Source: an uncultured Prevotella sp.
GTDB lineage: Bacteria > Bacteroidota > Bacteroidia > Bacteroidales > Bacteroidaceae
Length of the DNA stretch: 43,747 bases
Assembly (NCBI GenBank): GCA_945869265.1
Contig: CAMBOI010000025.1
Span: 1 to 43,747 of the forward strand
Direction: 5' to 3'
Shown in pieces: positions 24,304 through 32,701 of the stretch; within the stretch, counting starts at the first letter, position 1, and the number at the start of each line of letters is the position of its first letter. The translations under genes were made by a program, and so were the position numbers. The notes under the pieces are model-generated. The model made no database searches. It had not been told where the DNA came from and worked only from the letters and a program-made list of their open reading frames with translations.

Positions 24304-25083
24304 GTGAAAATAAAGGAAGTGTTGAGCGCCCTTGAACGGTTCGCGCCTCTGCCATTGCAGGAAGACTGGGACAATGCCGGCCTGCAAATCGGATTAACAG
24401 AGGCGGAAGCATCAGGGGCTTTATTGTGTCTTGACGTCAACGAGGATATTGTTGACGAGGCTATTGCCAAGGGGTGCAACATCATTGTATCCCATCATCC
24501 ATTGTTGTTTCGCGGACTGAAGTGTATCAGCGGTGCCGATTATGTGCAACGCTCTGTAATCAAGGCGATTAAGCACAACATCTGTGTGGTGTCGATGCAT
24601 ACCAATATAGATAATGCGCGCGATGGTGTCAACTTCAAGATAGCTGAGAAATTAGGTCTTGACAATGTGAGGTTCTTCGCCCAAAAAGCTGGCGCGGATG
24701 CCGGCAGCGGAGTGGTGGGCGAACTGCCCTCGCCGATGTCAGCAAGTGACTTTGTGACATTTGTCAAGAAGACATTCTGCGTGGAGTGCGCCATGTGTAA
24801 TGAGTTGCTCCAGCGTCCAGTCAGTCGTGTCGCAATATGTGGAGGCGCAGGAGATTTCCTTTTACCCAATGCGATAGGCGAGGGAGCGGATGCCTTTCTC
24901 ACTGGCGAGATGCACTATCACATGTACTTCGGTAATGAGCAGAAGATACAGATATGCGTCATCGGTCACTACCAAAGCGAGCAGTTTACTTCGGAAATAT
25001 TTAAATCAATAATCAGTGAGGCGTGTGGGAATTTGCCTGTATATCAGGCAGAAACCAACACAAATCCAATAATTTATCTGTAA
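24304..25083 (+). CDS. Nif3-like dinuclear metal centre protein
   Basis: This is a member of the NIF3/YbgI family, often annotated as GTP cyclohydrolase I type 2. The protein forms toroidal hexamers with two metals per subunit; the physiological role is unsettled. It has 259 residues with the conserved QEDWDNAGLQIG, IIVSHHPLLFRG (metal ligands), MHTNIDNARDGVN and the C-terminal GEMHYHMYF and GHYQSEQF. Homology (KIKEVLSALERFAPLPLQE at the N-terminus) fixes the start at the GTG. The zinc-ribbon gene follows after 8 bp, a pairing common in Bacteroidota. Confidence 0.93.
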   Translation: MKIKEVLSALERFAPLPLQEDWDNAGLQIGLTEAEASGALLCLDVNEDIVDEAIAKGCNIIVSHHPLLFRGLKCISGADYVQRSVIKAIKHNICVVSMHTNIDNARDGVNFKIAEKLGLDNVRFFAQKAGADAGSGVVGELPSPMSASDFVTFVKKTFCVECAMCNELLQRPVSRVAICGGAGDFLLPNAIGEGADAFLTGEMHYHMYFGNEQKIQICVIGHYQSEQFTSEIFKSIISEACGNLPVYQAETNTNPIIYL

Positions 25084-25091
25084 AAAAGAAT

Positions 25092-25916
25092 ATGGCAAAG
25101 AAAGATCCTACGGATTTGTCGGTGGAAGACAAGCTGAAGACTCTCTATCAGCTGCAGACCACCTTGTCGGCTATCGACGAGAAAAGGGCGCTCAGAGGTG
25201 AGTTGCCATTGGAAGTGGAAGACCTTGAAGACGAGATTGAAGGTCTGACTACACGTATCGAGAAGATACAGAACGAGATTGACGAGTTTCAGCATGCCAT
25301 TGTGTCGAAAAAGGCTGAAATCCTTGAGGCACAGACCAGTTTGGCGCGCTACAAGGCTCAGCTCGACGAGGTGAAGAACAATCGCGAGTATGACACTCTG
25401 AGCAAGGAAATCGAGTTCCAGACGCTCGAAATTGAGCTCTGCAACAAGAAGATTCGCGAAGCTCAGAACCGTATCAACGAGAAGAACCTCGAAAAGAGCC
25501 AGAGCACAGAACTGCTTGAAGACCGTCAGAAGGAGCTCGAGCTGAAGAAGAGCGAACTCGACGACATTATGGCAGAGACGCGCGCAGAGGAAGAGCGTCT
25601 GAAGCTTAAGACCATCGAATTGGAGGCAAAGATTGAGCCGCGTCTGCTCCTGTCGTTCCAGCGCATTCGCAAGAACGCACGCAATGGTCTCGGTATCGTG
25701 TATGTGCAGCGTGACGCCTGTGGCGGATGCTTCAACAAGATTCCACCCCAGCGCCAGTTGGATATCAAGATGCACAAGAAAATCATTGTTTGCGAATATT
25801 GTGGCCGTATCATGATCGATCCTGAATTGGCAGGTGTTAAGCTTGACAAACCAGGAACAGAGGAGAAGAAAACTCGCAAGCGCGCCATTCGTCGCAAAAA
25901 GACAGATGAAGAATAG
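25092..25916 (+). CDS. Coiled-coil protein with C4 zinc ribbon
   Basis: The 274-residue protein starts MAKKDPTDLSVEDKLKTLYQ. An antiparallel coiled coil spans about 10-200, rich in Glu/Lys with few aromatics. A C-terminal zinc ribbon follows with CGGC and CEYC cysteine pairs (DACGGCFNKIPPQRQ, IVCEYCGRIM) and a basic tail (KKTRKRAIRRKK). This is the widespread zinc-ribbon family next to nif3; a nucleic-acid or regulatory role has been suggested, but the function is not settled. The ATG at 25092 matches the family start; an upstream in-frame ATG at 25023 lies inside nif3. Confidence 0.9.
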   Translation: MAKKDPTDLSVEDKLKTLYQLQTTLSAIDEKRALRGELPLEVEDLEDEIEGLTTRIEKIQNEIDEFQHAIVSKKAEILEAQTSLARYKAQLDEVKNNREYDTLSKEIEFQTLEIELCNKKIREAQNRINEKNLEKSQSTELLEDRQKELELKKSELDDIMAETRAEEERLKLKTIELEAKIEPRLLLSFQRIRKNARNGLGIVYVQRDACGGCFNKIPPQRQLDIKMHKKIIVCEYCGRIMIDPELAGVKLDKPGTEEKKTRKRAIRRKKTDEE

Positions 25917-25927
25917 AATAATAATAT

Positions 25928-25966
25928 TTTGGGTGTGGGCTTCAGGCTCGCACCCAAAGTTTTTTA
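25928..25966 (+). terminator. Terminator of the nif3 transcript
   Basis: TTTGGGTGTGGGC, loop TTCAG, then GCTCGCACCCAAA forms a stable stem followed by a T-tract. Its T-run overlaps the last codons of the convergent gene at 25964. Confidence 0.85.
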
Positions 25967-26419
25967 TGTAATAATTTCTTGATAATCGGGAATATCCTCA
26001 AGAAATAAATATTTTTGATTATCGTAATCCATTTGGCAACAGTAGTGCTTAATACCGTTGCTTACCACCAAATAGTCCACGTGTAGCAGCATGTTATATA
26101 CGGTTATCTGGTCGAATACCTTCTGAGTGATGTTTACCGTAGGAGCCTTGTATTCAATAATCATGCGCGGTTTTAGAGAGCGGTCATACAGAACACTGTC
26201 GCAACGCAGTTTCTTGTTGCCTATCGCAAGCTGAATCTCATTGGCCATTAGAGTCTGCGGATAACCCTTATGCCCGATGAGATAGTGCACAAAATGCTGG
26301 CGCACCCATTCCTCGGGAGTGAGTGCCACGTATTTGCGCCTCAGAACGTCGAATATCGTCAGATGACCATTTTCATTTGCTATCTTTATGCCGTATTTTG
26401 GCAGATTCAGTTCGTACAT
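25964..26419 (-). CDS. Stand-alone HsdR_N-like nuclease-fold protein
   Basis: The 151 residues match the short 'type I restriction enzyme R protein N-terminal domain' family of Bacteroidota. The putative PD-(D/E)XK core reads LRCDSVLYDRSLKPRMIIEYKAP, with the Asp and the E-x-K motif present, so the site may be catalytically competent. It is preceded by EWVRQHFVHYLIGHKGYP, also typical of the family. No helicase, HsdS or HsdM gene is near, so it is not part of a restriction system here. It sits between the nif3 unit and holA, a location that suggests a housekeeping DNA role (inference). Confidence 0.88.
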   Translation of the reverse strand: MYELNLPKYGIKIANENGHLTIFDVLRRKYVALTPEEWVRQHFVHYLIGHKGYPQTLMANEIQLAIGNKKLRCDSVLYDRSLKPRMIIEYKAPTVNITQKVFDQITVYNMLLHVDYLVVSNGIKHYCCQMDYDNQKYLFLEDIPDYQEIIT

Positions 26420-26496
26420 ATATATAATAAGGTGTAAATAATGTGTTCCAACTTTATTTTTCTTCTTTTTTATTTTGATAATTCGTCCGTTTTAGC

Positions 26497-26558
26497 TAAC
26501 TTTGCACGAAAATGGCAGGTGTAAGCTGATTAACGGCTTGTTTTCGCCTGCAAAGATA
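26497..26558. promoter_or_regulatory. Face-to-face promoters of holA and the HsdR_N-like gene
   Basis: A plus-strand box TAACTTTGCACG (26497-26504) drives holA. A minus-strand box TATCTTTGCAGG (26551-26558 on the plus map) drives the 151-residue gene. They point towards each other, so the first 35-40 nt of the two transcripts are complementary. The plus transcript also contains a five-codon mini-frame (ATG at 26512). Confidence 0.6.
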
Positions 26559-26580
26559 ATAAATAATTCTCAAAAAATCA

Positions 26581-27606
26581 ATGGCAGAGACGAAAAATGT
26601 TACTTTCGACAGTATTATGCACGACCTGAAGGCCCGCGAATACAAGCCCATCTATTATCTGATGGGCGAAGAGCCGTATTATATAGACAAGATTTCCGAC
26701 TATATAGCCGAGAATGTGCTTCCTCCAGAGCAGTGCGACTTCAATATGACTGTGATGTATGGTGCTGATGTCACCGGCAAGGATGTTGTTGAGGTGGCAA
26801 GAAGGTATCCGATGATGGCAGAGCATCAGGTCGTGATAGTCAAGGAGGCGCAAAAGTTAAAGGGATTGGAGCCCTTGGAGAAATATGTGGAGAAACCGTT
26901 GGCTTCAACGATTCTTGTCTTCTGTCACAAATATGGTAATGCCGACAGACGCAAAAAGGTGTTTGCGGATATGGCTAAGGTGGGAGTTGTCTTTGAGAGC
27001 AAGAAACTAAGAGACCGCGACCTCGTGCCTTTCATCTCCAAGTATCTTCAGGCGAGGGGAGCGAGTATTGATCCAAAGTCGGAACAGATGATTGCCGATT
27101 CGATAGGTGCCGACCTTCATCGTCTTACCAGTGAGTTGGACAAGGTGCTCGTGGCTTTGCCCGAAAATGACAAGCGTGTGACTCCCGAAGTTGTTGAAAG
27201 GCAAATAGGGGTGAGCAAGGACTTTAATGCCTTCGAACTGCGTGATTCCATAGTAAACCGCAATGTATATAAGGCAAATCAAATTTCAATTTATTTTGAC
27301 AACAATCCAAAGGCTGGTAGTTTCTTCCAAATTCTCCCAATGCTCTTTAATTACTTCCAAAATCTGATGATCGCTTTTTATTGCCCACAAAAGACGAGTC
27401 AGGAAGCTGTTGCAAAATGGCTTGATTTGAAAAATCCATGGGCTGCCAAGGACTATATGACAGGCATGAGAAATTACTCAGGATTGAAGGTTATGCAGAT
27501 TATTTCTAAAATAAGGGAAATAGATGCCAAAAGTAAGGGTTTGGACAACCCAAATACACCCCCTGGAGAGCTCATGAAGGAGTTAATTTTCTTTATTCTT
27601 CATTGA
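26581..27606 (+). CDS. holA: DNA polymerase III delta subunit
   Basis: The delta subunit opens the sliding clamp as part of the clamp loader. At 341 residues it has the usual length. Family features are KPIYYLMGEEPYYIDKI (N-terminal clamp-binding region), ARRYPMMAEHQVVIVKEAQ, a middle with LTSELDKVLVAL and VERQIGVSKDFNAFELRD, and a C-terminal collar domain. The last third is clearly more AT-rich than the front, leading into the AT-rich island downstream. Confidence 0.94.
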   Translation: MAETKNVTFDSIMHDLKAREYKPIYYLMGEEPYYIDKISDYIAENVLPPEQCDFNMTVMYGADVTGKDVVEVARRYPMMAEHQVVIVKEAQKLKGLEPLEKYVEKPLASTILVFCHKYGNADRRKKVFADMAKVGVVFESKKLRDRDLVPFISKYLQARGASIDPKSEQMIADSIGADLHRLTSELDKVLVALPENDKRVTPEVVERQIGVSKDFNAFELRDSIVNRNVYKANQISIYFDNNPKAGSFFQILPMLFNYFQNLMIAFYCPQKTSQEAVAKWLDLKNPWAAKDYMTGMRNYSGLKVMQIISKIREIDAKSKGLDNPNTPPGELMKELIFFILH

Positions 27607-27642
27607 AAAAAGTCTCTTTTTAGCTCTGTTTTAATCTAGAAC

Positions 27643-27668
27643 AAGTGCTCCGCTGGAGCACTTTTTTT
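27643..27668 (+). terminator. Terminator after holA
   Basis: AAGTGCTCC-GCT-GGAGCACTT followed by a T-run: a perfect 9-bp stem 36 bp after the holA stop. Confidence 0.9.
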
Positions 27669-28329
27669 AGTCTCTTTTCTATCATTATCAACGCGTTAGC
27701 ATTGATTTTACCCTCTCAAAACTCGCGTATTTTGGGATTCTCGGAGGCTCGTTTGAAATAATCGAAAAACACATTTTTCCTCTAATTTTTGCTTCGTTTC
27801 CATCTGCCTGAATTTAGAGTTAAGACTTGTTAGCGTTTCGTTTTCTATATTTAGGTTTGAAAACCCAAATCGAATTACAGTTTTGTTGTGATTCAAATCT
27901 GTAAATTTATAAATTAATAATACGCATTTGGTTTTATAAATGTAAATATTAAAATTCAAACACTAACCTATAGAATTACAAATGTATATCCATACATTAG
28001 GTGTATTAATTTGATAAAAGCTTAAAACCCAATAATTTAAATAGATTTTTCTCTAAAAAACACAATAAAATGCCCCATTTACATTCCAAGATATGCATAC
28101 GACTTGATTATTATAGTGATTTATTGGATTTAAGCTGATATAAACCAGTATTTTAGTATAAAAACCTAAAGTAAAACAAAGTAATGATTTGTGATTGTAT
28201 ATTCATATTTGTAAATCAAAACACCTCTACTATTCAACTTGTTGTTTCGAATTTTAAAATTCAAAAATACAAATCAAAAGTTTAAAATTCTAAATTTATT
28301 TTAGATTATTTGTTTATTCCATTTTTTAT
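27669..28329. other. AT-rich intergenic island without a supported gene
   Basis: About 660 bp of very AT-rich DNA separates the holA terminator from the XRE-regulator promoter. It contains short palindromes, ATGTAT-ATCC-ATACAT (27982-27997) and GGTTTGAAAACC (about 27852-27863), but no convincing gene. An 83-codon minus-strand frame (27708-27959) has low-complexity composition and no promoter or family match. The composition contrasts with both sides and may mark an old insertion or a protein-binding/silenced region. Confidence 0.6.
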
Positions 28330-28345
28330 GTTTACCTTTGTAAAC
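28330..28345 (+). promoter_or_regulatory. Promoter with palindromic operator overlapping the -7 box
   Basis: GTTTAC-CTTT-GTAAAC is a perfect 6-bp inverted repeat that contains the -7 box TACCTTTG (28333-28340). A TTTG about 20 bp upstream serves as the -33 box. The first gene downstream is an XRE regulator, so this is a plausible autoregulatory site. Confidence 0.65.
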
Positions 28346-28392
28346 GCAATAGAAAATTGGCAAAATGCCACTCATTATAACATCATAAGACA

Positions 28393-28875
28393 ATGAAAGA
28401 TAGAATTAAGCAAATCATGGATGCCCAACAGATGAGTCAGCAGGCGTTCGCCTCCTTCATCGACATCTCCCCTGCTACACTCAGCAGCATCTTTAATGGC
28501 AGGACCAAACCTACCATCTCGATCATCGAGGCAATCAAAAAGAAAATTCCTAACATCAATACCGATTGGCTGATGTTTGGCTCAGGAAGTATGTTTTCCG
28601 ACGCAAAAGATCCGCAATCTGATGGCGCCTCACCTACTCCAGGTGTAGAGGAAGGAATGTTGGATTTTGGATATGACGACAATGTGGTTGTTACAGATGA
28701 AAGCAAAAATGAGCCTGCGAGAGTACACGAAACTAATAGTGTAAGAAATACACCTCGTGAAAATCCCAAAACGGAGATAAAATTTGTTGACAAGCCACAA
28801 AGGCATGTGGTAGAGATTAAGGTGTATTATGACGACTTCACATACGAGAGCTTCTATCCCGCCCCAAAGAAATAA
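28393..28875 (+). CDS. XRE-family helix-turn-helix regulator
   Basis: The 160-residue protein has an N-terminal HTH of the Cro/CI type (about 1-60): IMDAQQMSQQAFASFIDISP followed by ATLSSIFNGRTKPT and WLMFGSGSMF. A long acidic, Ser/Pro-rich linker (70-130) follows, with a short conserved-looking C-terminus (HVVEIKVYYDDFTYESF). This layout is common in Bacteroidota regulators. The palindrome on its promoter suggests negative autoregulation. pyrK starts 95 bp downstream with its own promoter box, so a regulatory link to pyrimidine synthesis is possible but not shown. Confidence 0.9.
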   Translation: MKDRIKQIMDAQQMSQQAFASFIDISPATLSSIFNGRTKPTISIIEAIKKKIPNINTDWLMFGSGSMFSDAKDPQSDGASPTPGVEEGMLDFGYDDNVVVTDESKNEPARVHETNSVRNTPRENPKTEIKFVDKPQRHVVEIKVYYDDFTYESFYPAPKK

Positions 28876-28932
28876 ATTGGTGCAAAAGTGATAAAAAGTT
28901 CAATTTCGTTTGGTATTGTCTGCAATTTAAAG

Positions 28933-28940
28933 TAACTTTG
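28933..28940 (+). promoter_or_regulatory. -7 promoter box of the pyrK-pyrD operon
   Basis: TAACTTTGCAGC, about 30 bp before the pyrK ATG at 28971. The TTG at 28938 is part of the box and is not a start codon. Confidence 0.65.
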
Positions 28941-28970
28941 CAGCTGAAAACGAAATTAAGAATATATAAT

Positions 28971-29744
28971 ATGAAGAAATACGTCCTCGATTTGGAAGTG
29001 AAAAGTGTGGAGCGTATCAACGAAAAATACTCGTTGTTGCGTCTTACCCACTCTGAGATTCTGCCGGAGATGGTGCCAGGACAGTTTGTGGAGGTGAGAG
29101 TGGATGGCTCTCAATCCACATTCCTGCGTCGTCCCATTTCCATCAACTTTGTAGATAGAGAAGCCAATGAACTCTGGCTTTTAGTTGCAGCCATCGGCGA
29201 CGGTACTCGCCATATCGTTAGTGTGCAGAAGGGTGGCAAGCTTAATTGCGTGTTGCCCCTTGGCCGAGGATTCACCATGCCTCAGAAGCCTACTGACAAG
29301 GTGCTGCTCGTAGGTGGTGGCGTTGGAGTGGCTCCGCTGCTGTATATGGGTGCCGAGATGAAGCGCCAGGGCATTGAGCCTACATTCCTTTTGGGAGCTC
29401 GCAAGGCATCCGACCTTCTTGAGATGGAATTATTTAATAAGTACGGGCGCGTGTGTGTTACGACAGAGGATGGTTCCGAAGGCGAGAAGGGATTTGTCAC
29501 CAATCACTCTGTTCTTGGTGAGCATTTCGACATGATAGCCACATGTGGTCCCAAGCCAATGATGGTGAATGTTGCCAAGTATGCCGCCAAGGCAGGAGTG
29601 GAGTGCGAGGCTTCTCTTGAGAATATGATGGCCTGTGGCGTGGGCGCTTGCTTGTGCTGTGTGGAGAAGACCACCGAGGGCAATCTGTGTGTATGTAAGG
29701 AAGGACCGGTGTTTAATATTAAGAAATTGTTATGGCATCTCTAA
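28971..29744 (+). CDS. pyrK: Dihydroorotate dehydrogenase B, electron-transfer subunit
   Basis: PyrK carries FAD and a [2Fe-2S] cluster and passes electrons from PyrD to NAD+. It has 257 residues with the FAD motif [12 protein letters not shown], the NAD-binding [12 protein letters not shown] and the cysteine cluster [17 protein letters not shown] plus a later Cys in LCVCKEGP. The ATG at 28971 ([15 protein letters not shown]) fits the family. The 3' end overlaps pyrD by 13 bp, which indicates translational coupling. Confidence 0.95.
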   Translation: MKKYVLDLEVKSVERINEKYSLLRLTHSEILPEMVPGQFVEVRVDGSQSTFLRRPISINFVDREANELWLLVAAIGDGTRHIVSVQKGGKLNCVLPLGRGFTMPQKPTDKVLLVGGGVGVAPLLYMGAEMKRQGIEPTFLLGARKASDLLEMELFNKYGRVCVTTEDGSEGEKGFVTNHSVLGEHFDMIATCGPKPMMVNVAKYAAKAGVECEASLENMMACGVGACLCCVEKTTEGNLCVCKEGPVFNIKKLLWHL

Positions 29745-30640
29745 ACGTAAAGATTAATGATTTGTTACTGAAGAATCCGGTGATGACAGCATCGGGTACT
29801 TTCGGATATGGCTTGGAATTTGCCGATTTCGTTCCACTTGATGGTATAGGAGGCATCATCGTAAAGGGTACAACATTAAAACCTCGTGAGGGCAACGACT
29901 ACCCCCGCATGGCTGAAACCCCTATGGGAATGCTCAATTGTGTGGGCTTGCAGAACAAGGGTGTTGACTATTTCTGCGAGCATATCTATCCCGAGATTAA
30001 GGACATCGACACCAATATGATAGTGAATGTCAGTGGTTCGTCGCCTGAGGACTATGCCGAATGTGCCGCTCGAATTGACGCCTTGGACAAGATACCAGCT
30101 ATTGAGCTCAACATATCCTGTCCAAATGTGAAGGACGGCGGAATGGCTTTTGGAGTGACATGTGCTGGAGCCGCCAGTGTGGTGAAGGTGGTGCGTGAGC
30201 GCTATCACAAGACTCTTATCGTGAAACTCTCGCCCAACGTTACCGACATCACCGAGATTGCCCGTGCTGTGGAGGCTGAGGGAGCTGACAGTGTGTCGCT
30301 CATCAACACATTGATGGGAACATCCATTGACATCGAGAAGCGCTGTCGCCGACTGAGCATAGGCACTGGAGGATTGAGTGGTCCTGCAGTCAAACCAGTA
30401 GCGGTGAGAATGGTGTGGCAGGTGTCGAGAGCAGTGAAGATTCCCGTTATCGGTCTTGGCGGTATTATGACTGCCGAGGATGCCATCGAGTTCATGATGG
30501 CAGGAGCCACAGCCATAGAGATTGGCACAGCCAACTTTATCGACCCCGCAGTGACAATCAAGGTGCGCGACGGTATCAACGCATGGCTCGATGCCCACGG
30601 CTGCAAGTCGGTGGAGGAAATTATTGGAGTGGCGGAATGA
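29732..30640 (+). CDS. pyrD: Dihydroorotate dehydrogenase B, catalytic subunit
   Basis: PyrD oxidises dihydroorotate to orotate with FMN in the fourth step of pyrimidine synthesis. It has 302 residues. Class IB features are [27 protein letters not shown], the active-site Cys in [23 protein letters not shown] and the FMN phosphate loop [21 protein letters not shown]. Its partner PyrK directly precedes it. slyD follows after 52 bp, across an AT-rich spacer. Confidence 0.97.
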   Translation: MASLNVKINDLLLKNPVMTASGTFGYGLEFADFVPLDGIGGIIVKGTTLKPREGNDYPRMAETPMGMLNCVGLQNKGVDYFCEHIYPEIKDIDTNMIVNVSGSSPEDYAECAARIDALDKIPAIELNISCPNVKDGGMAFGVTCAGAASVVKVVRERYHKTLIVKLSPNVTDITEIARAVEAEGADSVSLINTLMGTSIDIEKRCRRLSIGTGGLSGPAVKPVAVRMVWQVSRAVKIPVIGLGGIMTAEDAIEFMMAGATAIEIGTANFIDPAVTIKVRDGINAWLDAHGCKSVEEIIGVAE

Positions 30641-30692
30641 GTCGCTGCGCGAAATTAAAGAATTAAAGAACAAAATACATTATATAAATATT

Positions 30693-31313
30693 ATGAGCAA
30701 CAAGTACATTGCCGTGAGCTACAAGCTCTATACGGTAGAGAATGGAGAGAGAGAATTCGTAGAGGAAGCAACAGCAGAGCGTCCTTTCCAGTTTTTGAGT
30801 GGCTTCGGTGTAACTCTTGAGGAGTTTGAGAAGCAGATTGCCGACCTTGAGACAGGAGCCGACTTTGAGTTTGAGCTTGACAAGGACAAGGCTTATGGAG
30901 ATCGCGAGGCTTCGAGAATACTCGACCTCGAGCGCGAGATGTTCTGTATCAACGGACATTTCGACCATGAGAATATCTTCGTGGATGCCATAGTACCCTT
31001 GCAGAACGAGGATGGCAACAGATTCTATGGTCGTGTTCTCGAAATCACCGACGACAAGGTGAAGATGGACCTCAATCATCCTCTTTCAGGCAAGACCCTC
31101 TGCTTCTCTGGTAAGATTATCGAAAACCGTGAGGCCACCAAAGACGAGATACAAGGCTTTATCAACCGTCTGAGCGGTGAGGGCTGCGGTTGTGGTTGTG
31201 GTGACTGCGGAGGCGGTTGCGACTGTGGCGACGGTTGCGACTGTGGCGACGACCACTGTGATTGCGGAGGTGAACATCATCACGATCACCACTGTGGATG
31301 CGGATGCCATTAA
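30693..31313 (+). CDS. slyD: FKBP-type prolyl isomerase of the SlyD type with Cys/His-rich tail
   Basis: SlyD proteins are prolyl isomerases and chaperones, and in many bacteria also nickel-binding. Residues 1-150 hold the FKBP domain with inserted flap (PFQFLSGFGVTLEEFEKQI, KAYGDREASRILDL, GRVLEITDDKVKMDLNHPLSGKT, quoted in pieces). The last 40 residues are a metal-binding tail with about 15 Cys and many Asp/His (CGCGCGDCGGG, CDCGDGCDCG, HHHDHHCGCGCH). The 206-residue length fits. The start is the ATG at 30693. aroC follows 48 bp downstream. Confidence 0.93.
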   Translation: MSNKYIAVSYKLYTVENGEREFVEEATAERPFQFLSGFGVTLEEFEKQIADLETGADFEFELDKDKAYGDREASRILDLEREMFCINGHFDHENIFVDAIVPLQNEDGNRFYGRVLEITDDKVKMDLNHPLSGKTLCFSGKIIENREATKDEIQGFINRLSGEGCGCGCGDCGGGCDCGDGCDCGDDHCDCGGEHHHDHHCGCGCH

Positions 31314-31361
31314 AAATTAAAAAAATTAAATATTGAAAAATTGAAATATTAGAGGATAATT

Positions 31362-32429
31362 ATGCGTAATACTTACGGTAATATCTTTACGCTTACGTCT
31401 TTCGGCGAGAGTCATGGTGAGGCAGTTGGAGGAGTGGTTGACGGAATGCCGGCTGGCATAGACATCGACCTCGACTTCATTCAGGCCGACCTTGACCGTC
31501 GCCGTCCTGGACAGAGTGCAATCACGACGAGCAGGAAGGAAGCCGACAAGGTGGAACTGCTTAGTGGAGTGTTCGAAGGCAAATCCACAGGCTGCCCCAT
31601 CGGTTTTGTCGTGCGCAACACCAATCAGCACTCTCAGGATTATGAGAATATGCGCAATGTGTTCCGCCCCTCGCATGCCGACTACACCTACACTACCAAA
31701 TACGGCGTGCGCGACCATCGTGGAGGCGGGCGCTCGTCGGCACGCATCACCATTTCACGCTGCGTGGCTGGAGCCTTGGCAAAGTTGGCTTTGCGCCAGA
31801 TAGGAGTAAGCGTCACAGCCTATACCTCACAAGTGGGCGACATAGCCATCGACCCCGACTATCGCCATCACGACTTCTCAAAGATAGAGACCAATGCTGT
31901 GCGTTGTCCTGATGTTGAGGCAGCTGCCAAGATGGAAAAACTGATTGCCGAAGTGAAAGGGCAGGGCGATACCGTCGGAGGCATCATCACCTGTGTGGTG
32001 AAAGGCTGTCCTGTAGGACTTGGCGAACCTGAATTTGGCAAGCTACATGCCGCACTCGGTTCAGCCATGCTTGGAATTAATGCCGTCAAGGGATTTGAGT
32101 ATGGAGCAGGCTTTGCCTGTGTCAACCGCCGTGGTTCCGAACTCAATGATGTATTCACCGAGGGTTTCCACACTACCACCAACAATAGTGGAGGCATACA
32201 AGGCGGTATCAGTAATGGTGAGGACATATATTTCCGTGTGGCATTCAAACCCGTGGCAACACTTCTGATGGAACAGCAGACAGTGGATAAGGATGGTAAT
32301 CCCACAAAGCTCACAGCCCGAGGCAGGCATGACCCCTGTGTATTGCCAAGGGCGGTGCCTATTGTCGAGGCAATGGCAGCAATGACAATATTGGATTATT
32401 ATCTGCTGTCAAAGACAGTAAGAATGTAA
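31362..32429 (+). CDS. aroC: Chorismate synthase
   Basis: AroC converts EPSP to chorismate with reduced FMN, the last step of the shikimate pathway. It has 355 residues with the three family signatures: [18 protein letters not shown], a segment with [14 protein letters not shown], and [18 protein letters not shown]. It is preceded by an AT-only type spacer and has no promoter box of its own, so it may be transcribed with slyD. Confidence 0.98.
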   Translation: MRNTYGNIFTLTSFGESHGEAVGGVVDGMPAGIDIDLDFIQADLDRRRPGQSAITTSRKEADKVELLSGVFEGKSTGCPIGFVVRNTNQHSQDYENMRNVFRPSHADYTYTTKYGVRDHRGGGRSSARITISRCVAGALAKLALRQIGVSVTAYTSQVGDIAIDPDYRHHDFSKIETNAVRCPDVEAAAKMEKLIAEVKGQGDTVGGIITCVVKGCPVGLGEPEFGKLHAALGSAMLGINAVKGFEYGAGFACVNRRGSELNDVFTEGFHTTTNNSGGIQGGISNGEDIYFRVAFKPVATLLMEQQTVDKDGNPTKLTARGRHDPCVLPRAVPIVEAMAAMTILDYYLLSKTVRM

Positions 32430-32551
32430 GAAAACGTCGTTTCGGTATCTATATACAGTAAATAAAGTTTAAATACCGGCTGATATTCTTAATTTTACTA
32501 TATTTTTTGAAAAAATAATGGCAAATGTTTGTTTAGAACAAAAATACTTGC

Positions 32552-32670
32552 TATCTTTGCAAATGAATAAAGCTATCATGGGGCTTGTGAAAGTCTCAAA
32601 TAGAATTTAGTTAAGTCTAGTTTAGTTTTTGTGTTGGTTAGGGGTGGCTATTTGGCTGCCCCTATTTTTA
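32552..32670 (+). promoter_or_regulatory. Promoter, 15-codon leader frame and terminator-like hairpin before the DUF389 gene
   Basis: TATCTTTG (32552-32559) is followed by an ATG at 32563 that opens MNKAIMGLVKVSNRI and stop. Then comes a hairpin of TAGGGG-TGGC and GCTG-CCCCTA (about 32639-32664) with a T-rich tail, 32 bp before the DUF389 start. A promoter, short leader and intrinsic terminator ahead of the gene have the layout of an attenuator. The unit could instead be a small RNA of about 105 nt. Confidence 0.5.
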
Positions 32671-32701
32671 TTAATCATGTATGTAAAAAAACGACCCGGC
32701 T

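Noticed and set aside
27708..27959. 83-codon minus-strand frame in the AT-rich island
   Set aside because: Asn/Lys/Leu-rich composition expected from AT-rich DNA, no promoter, no recognisable domain.
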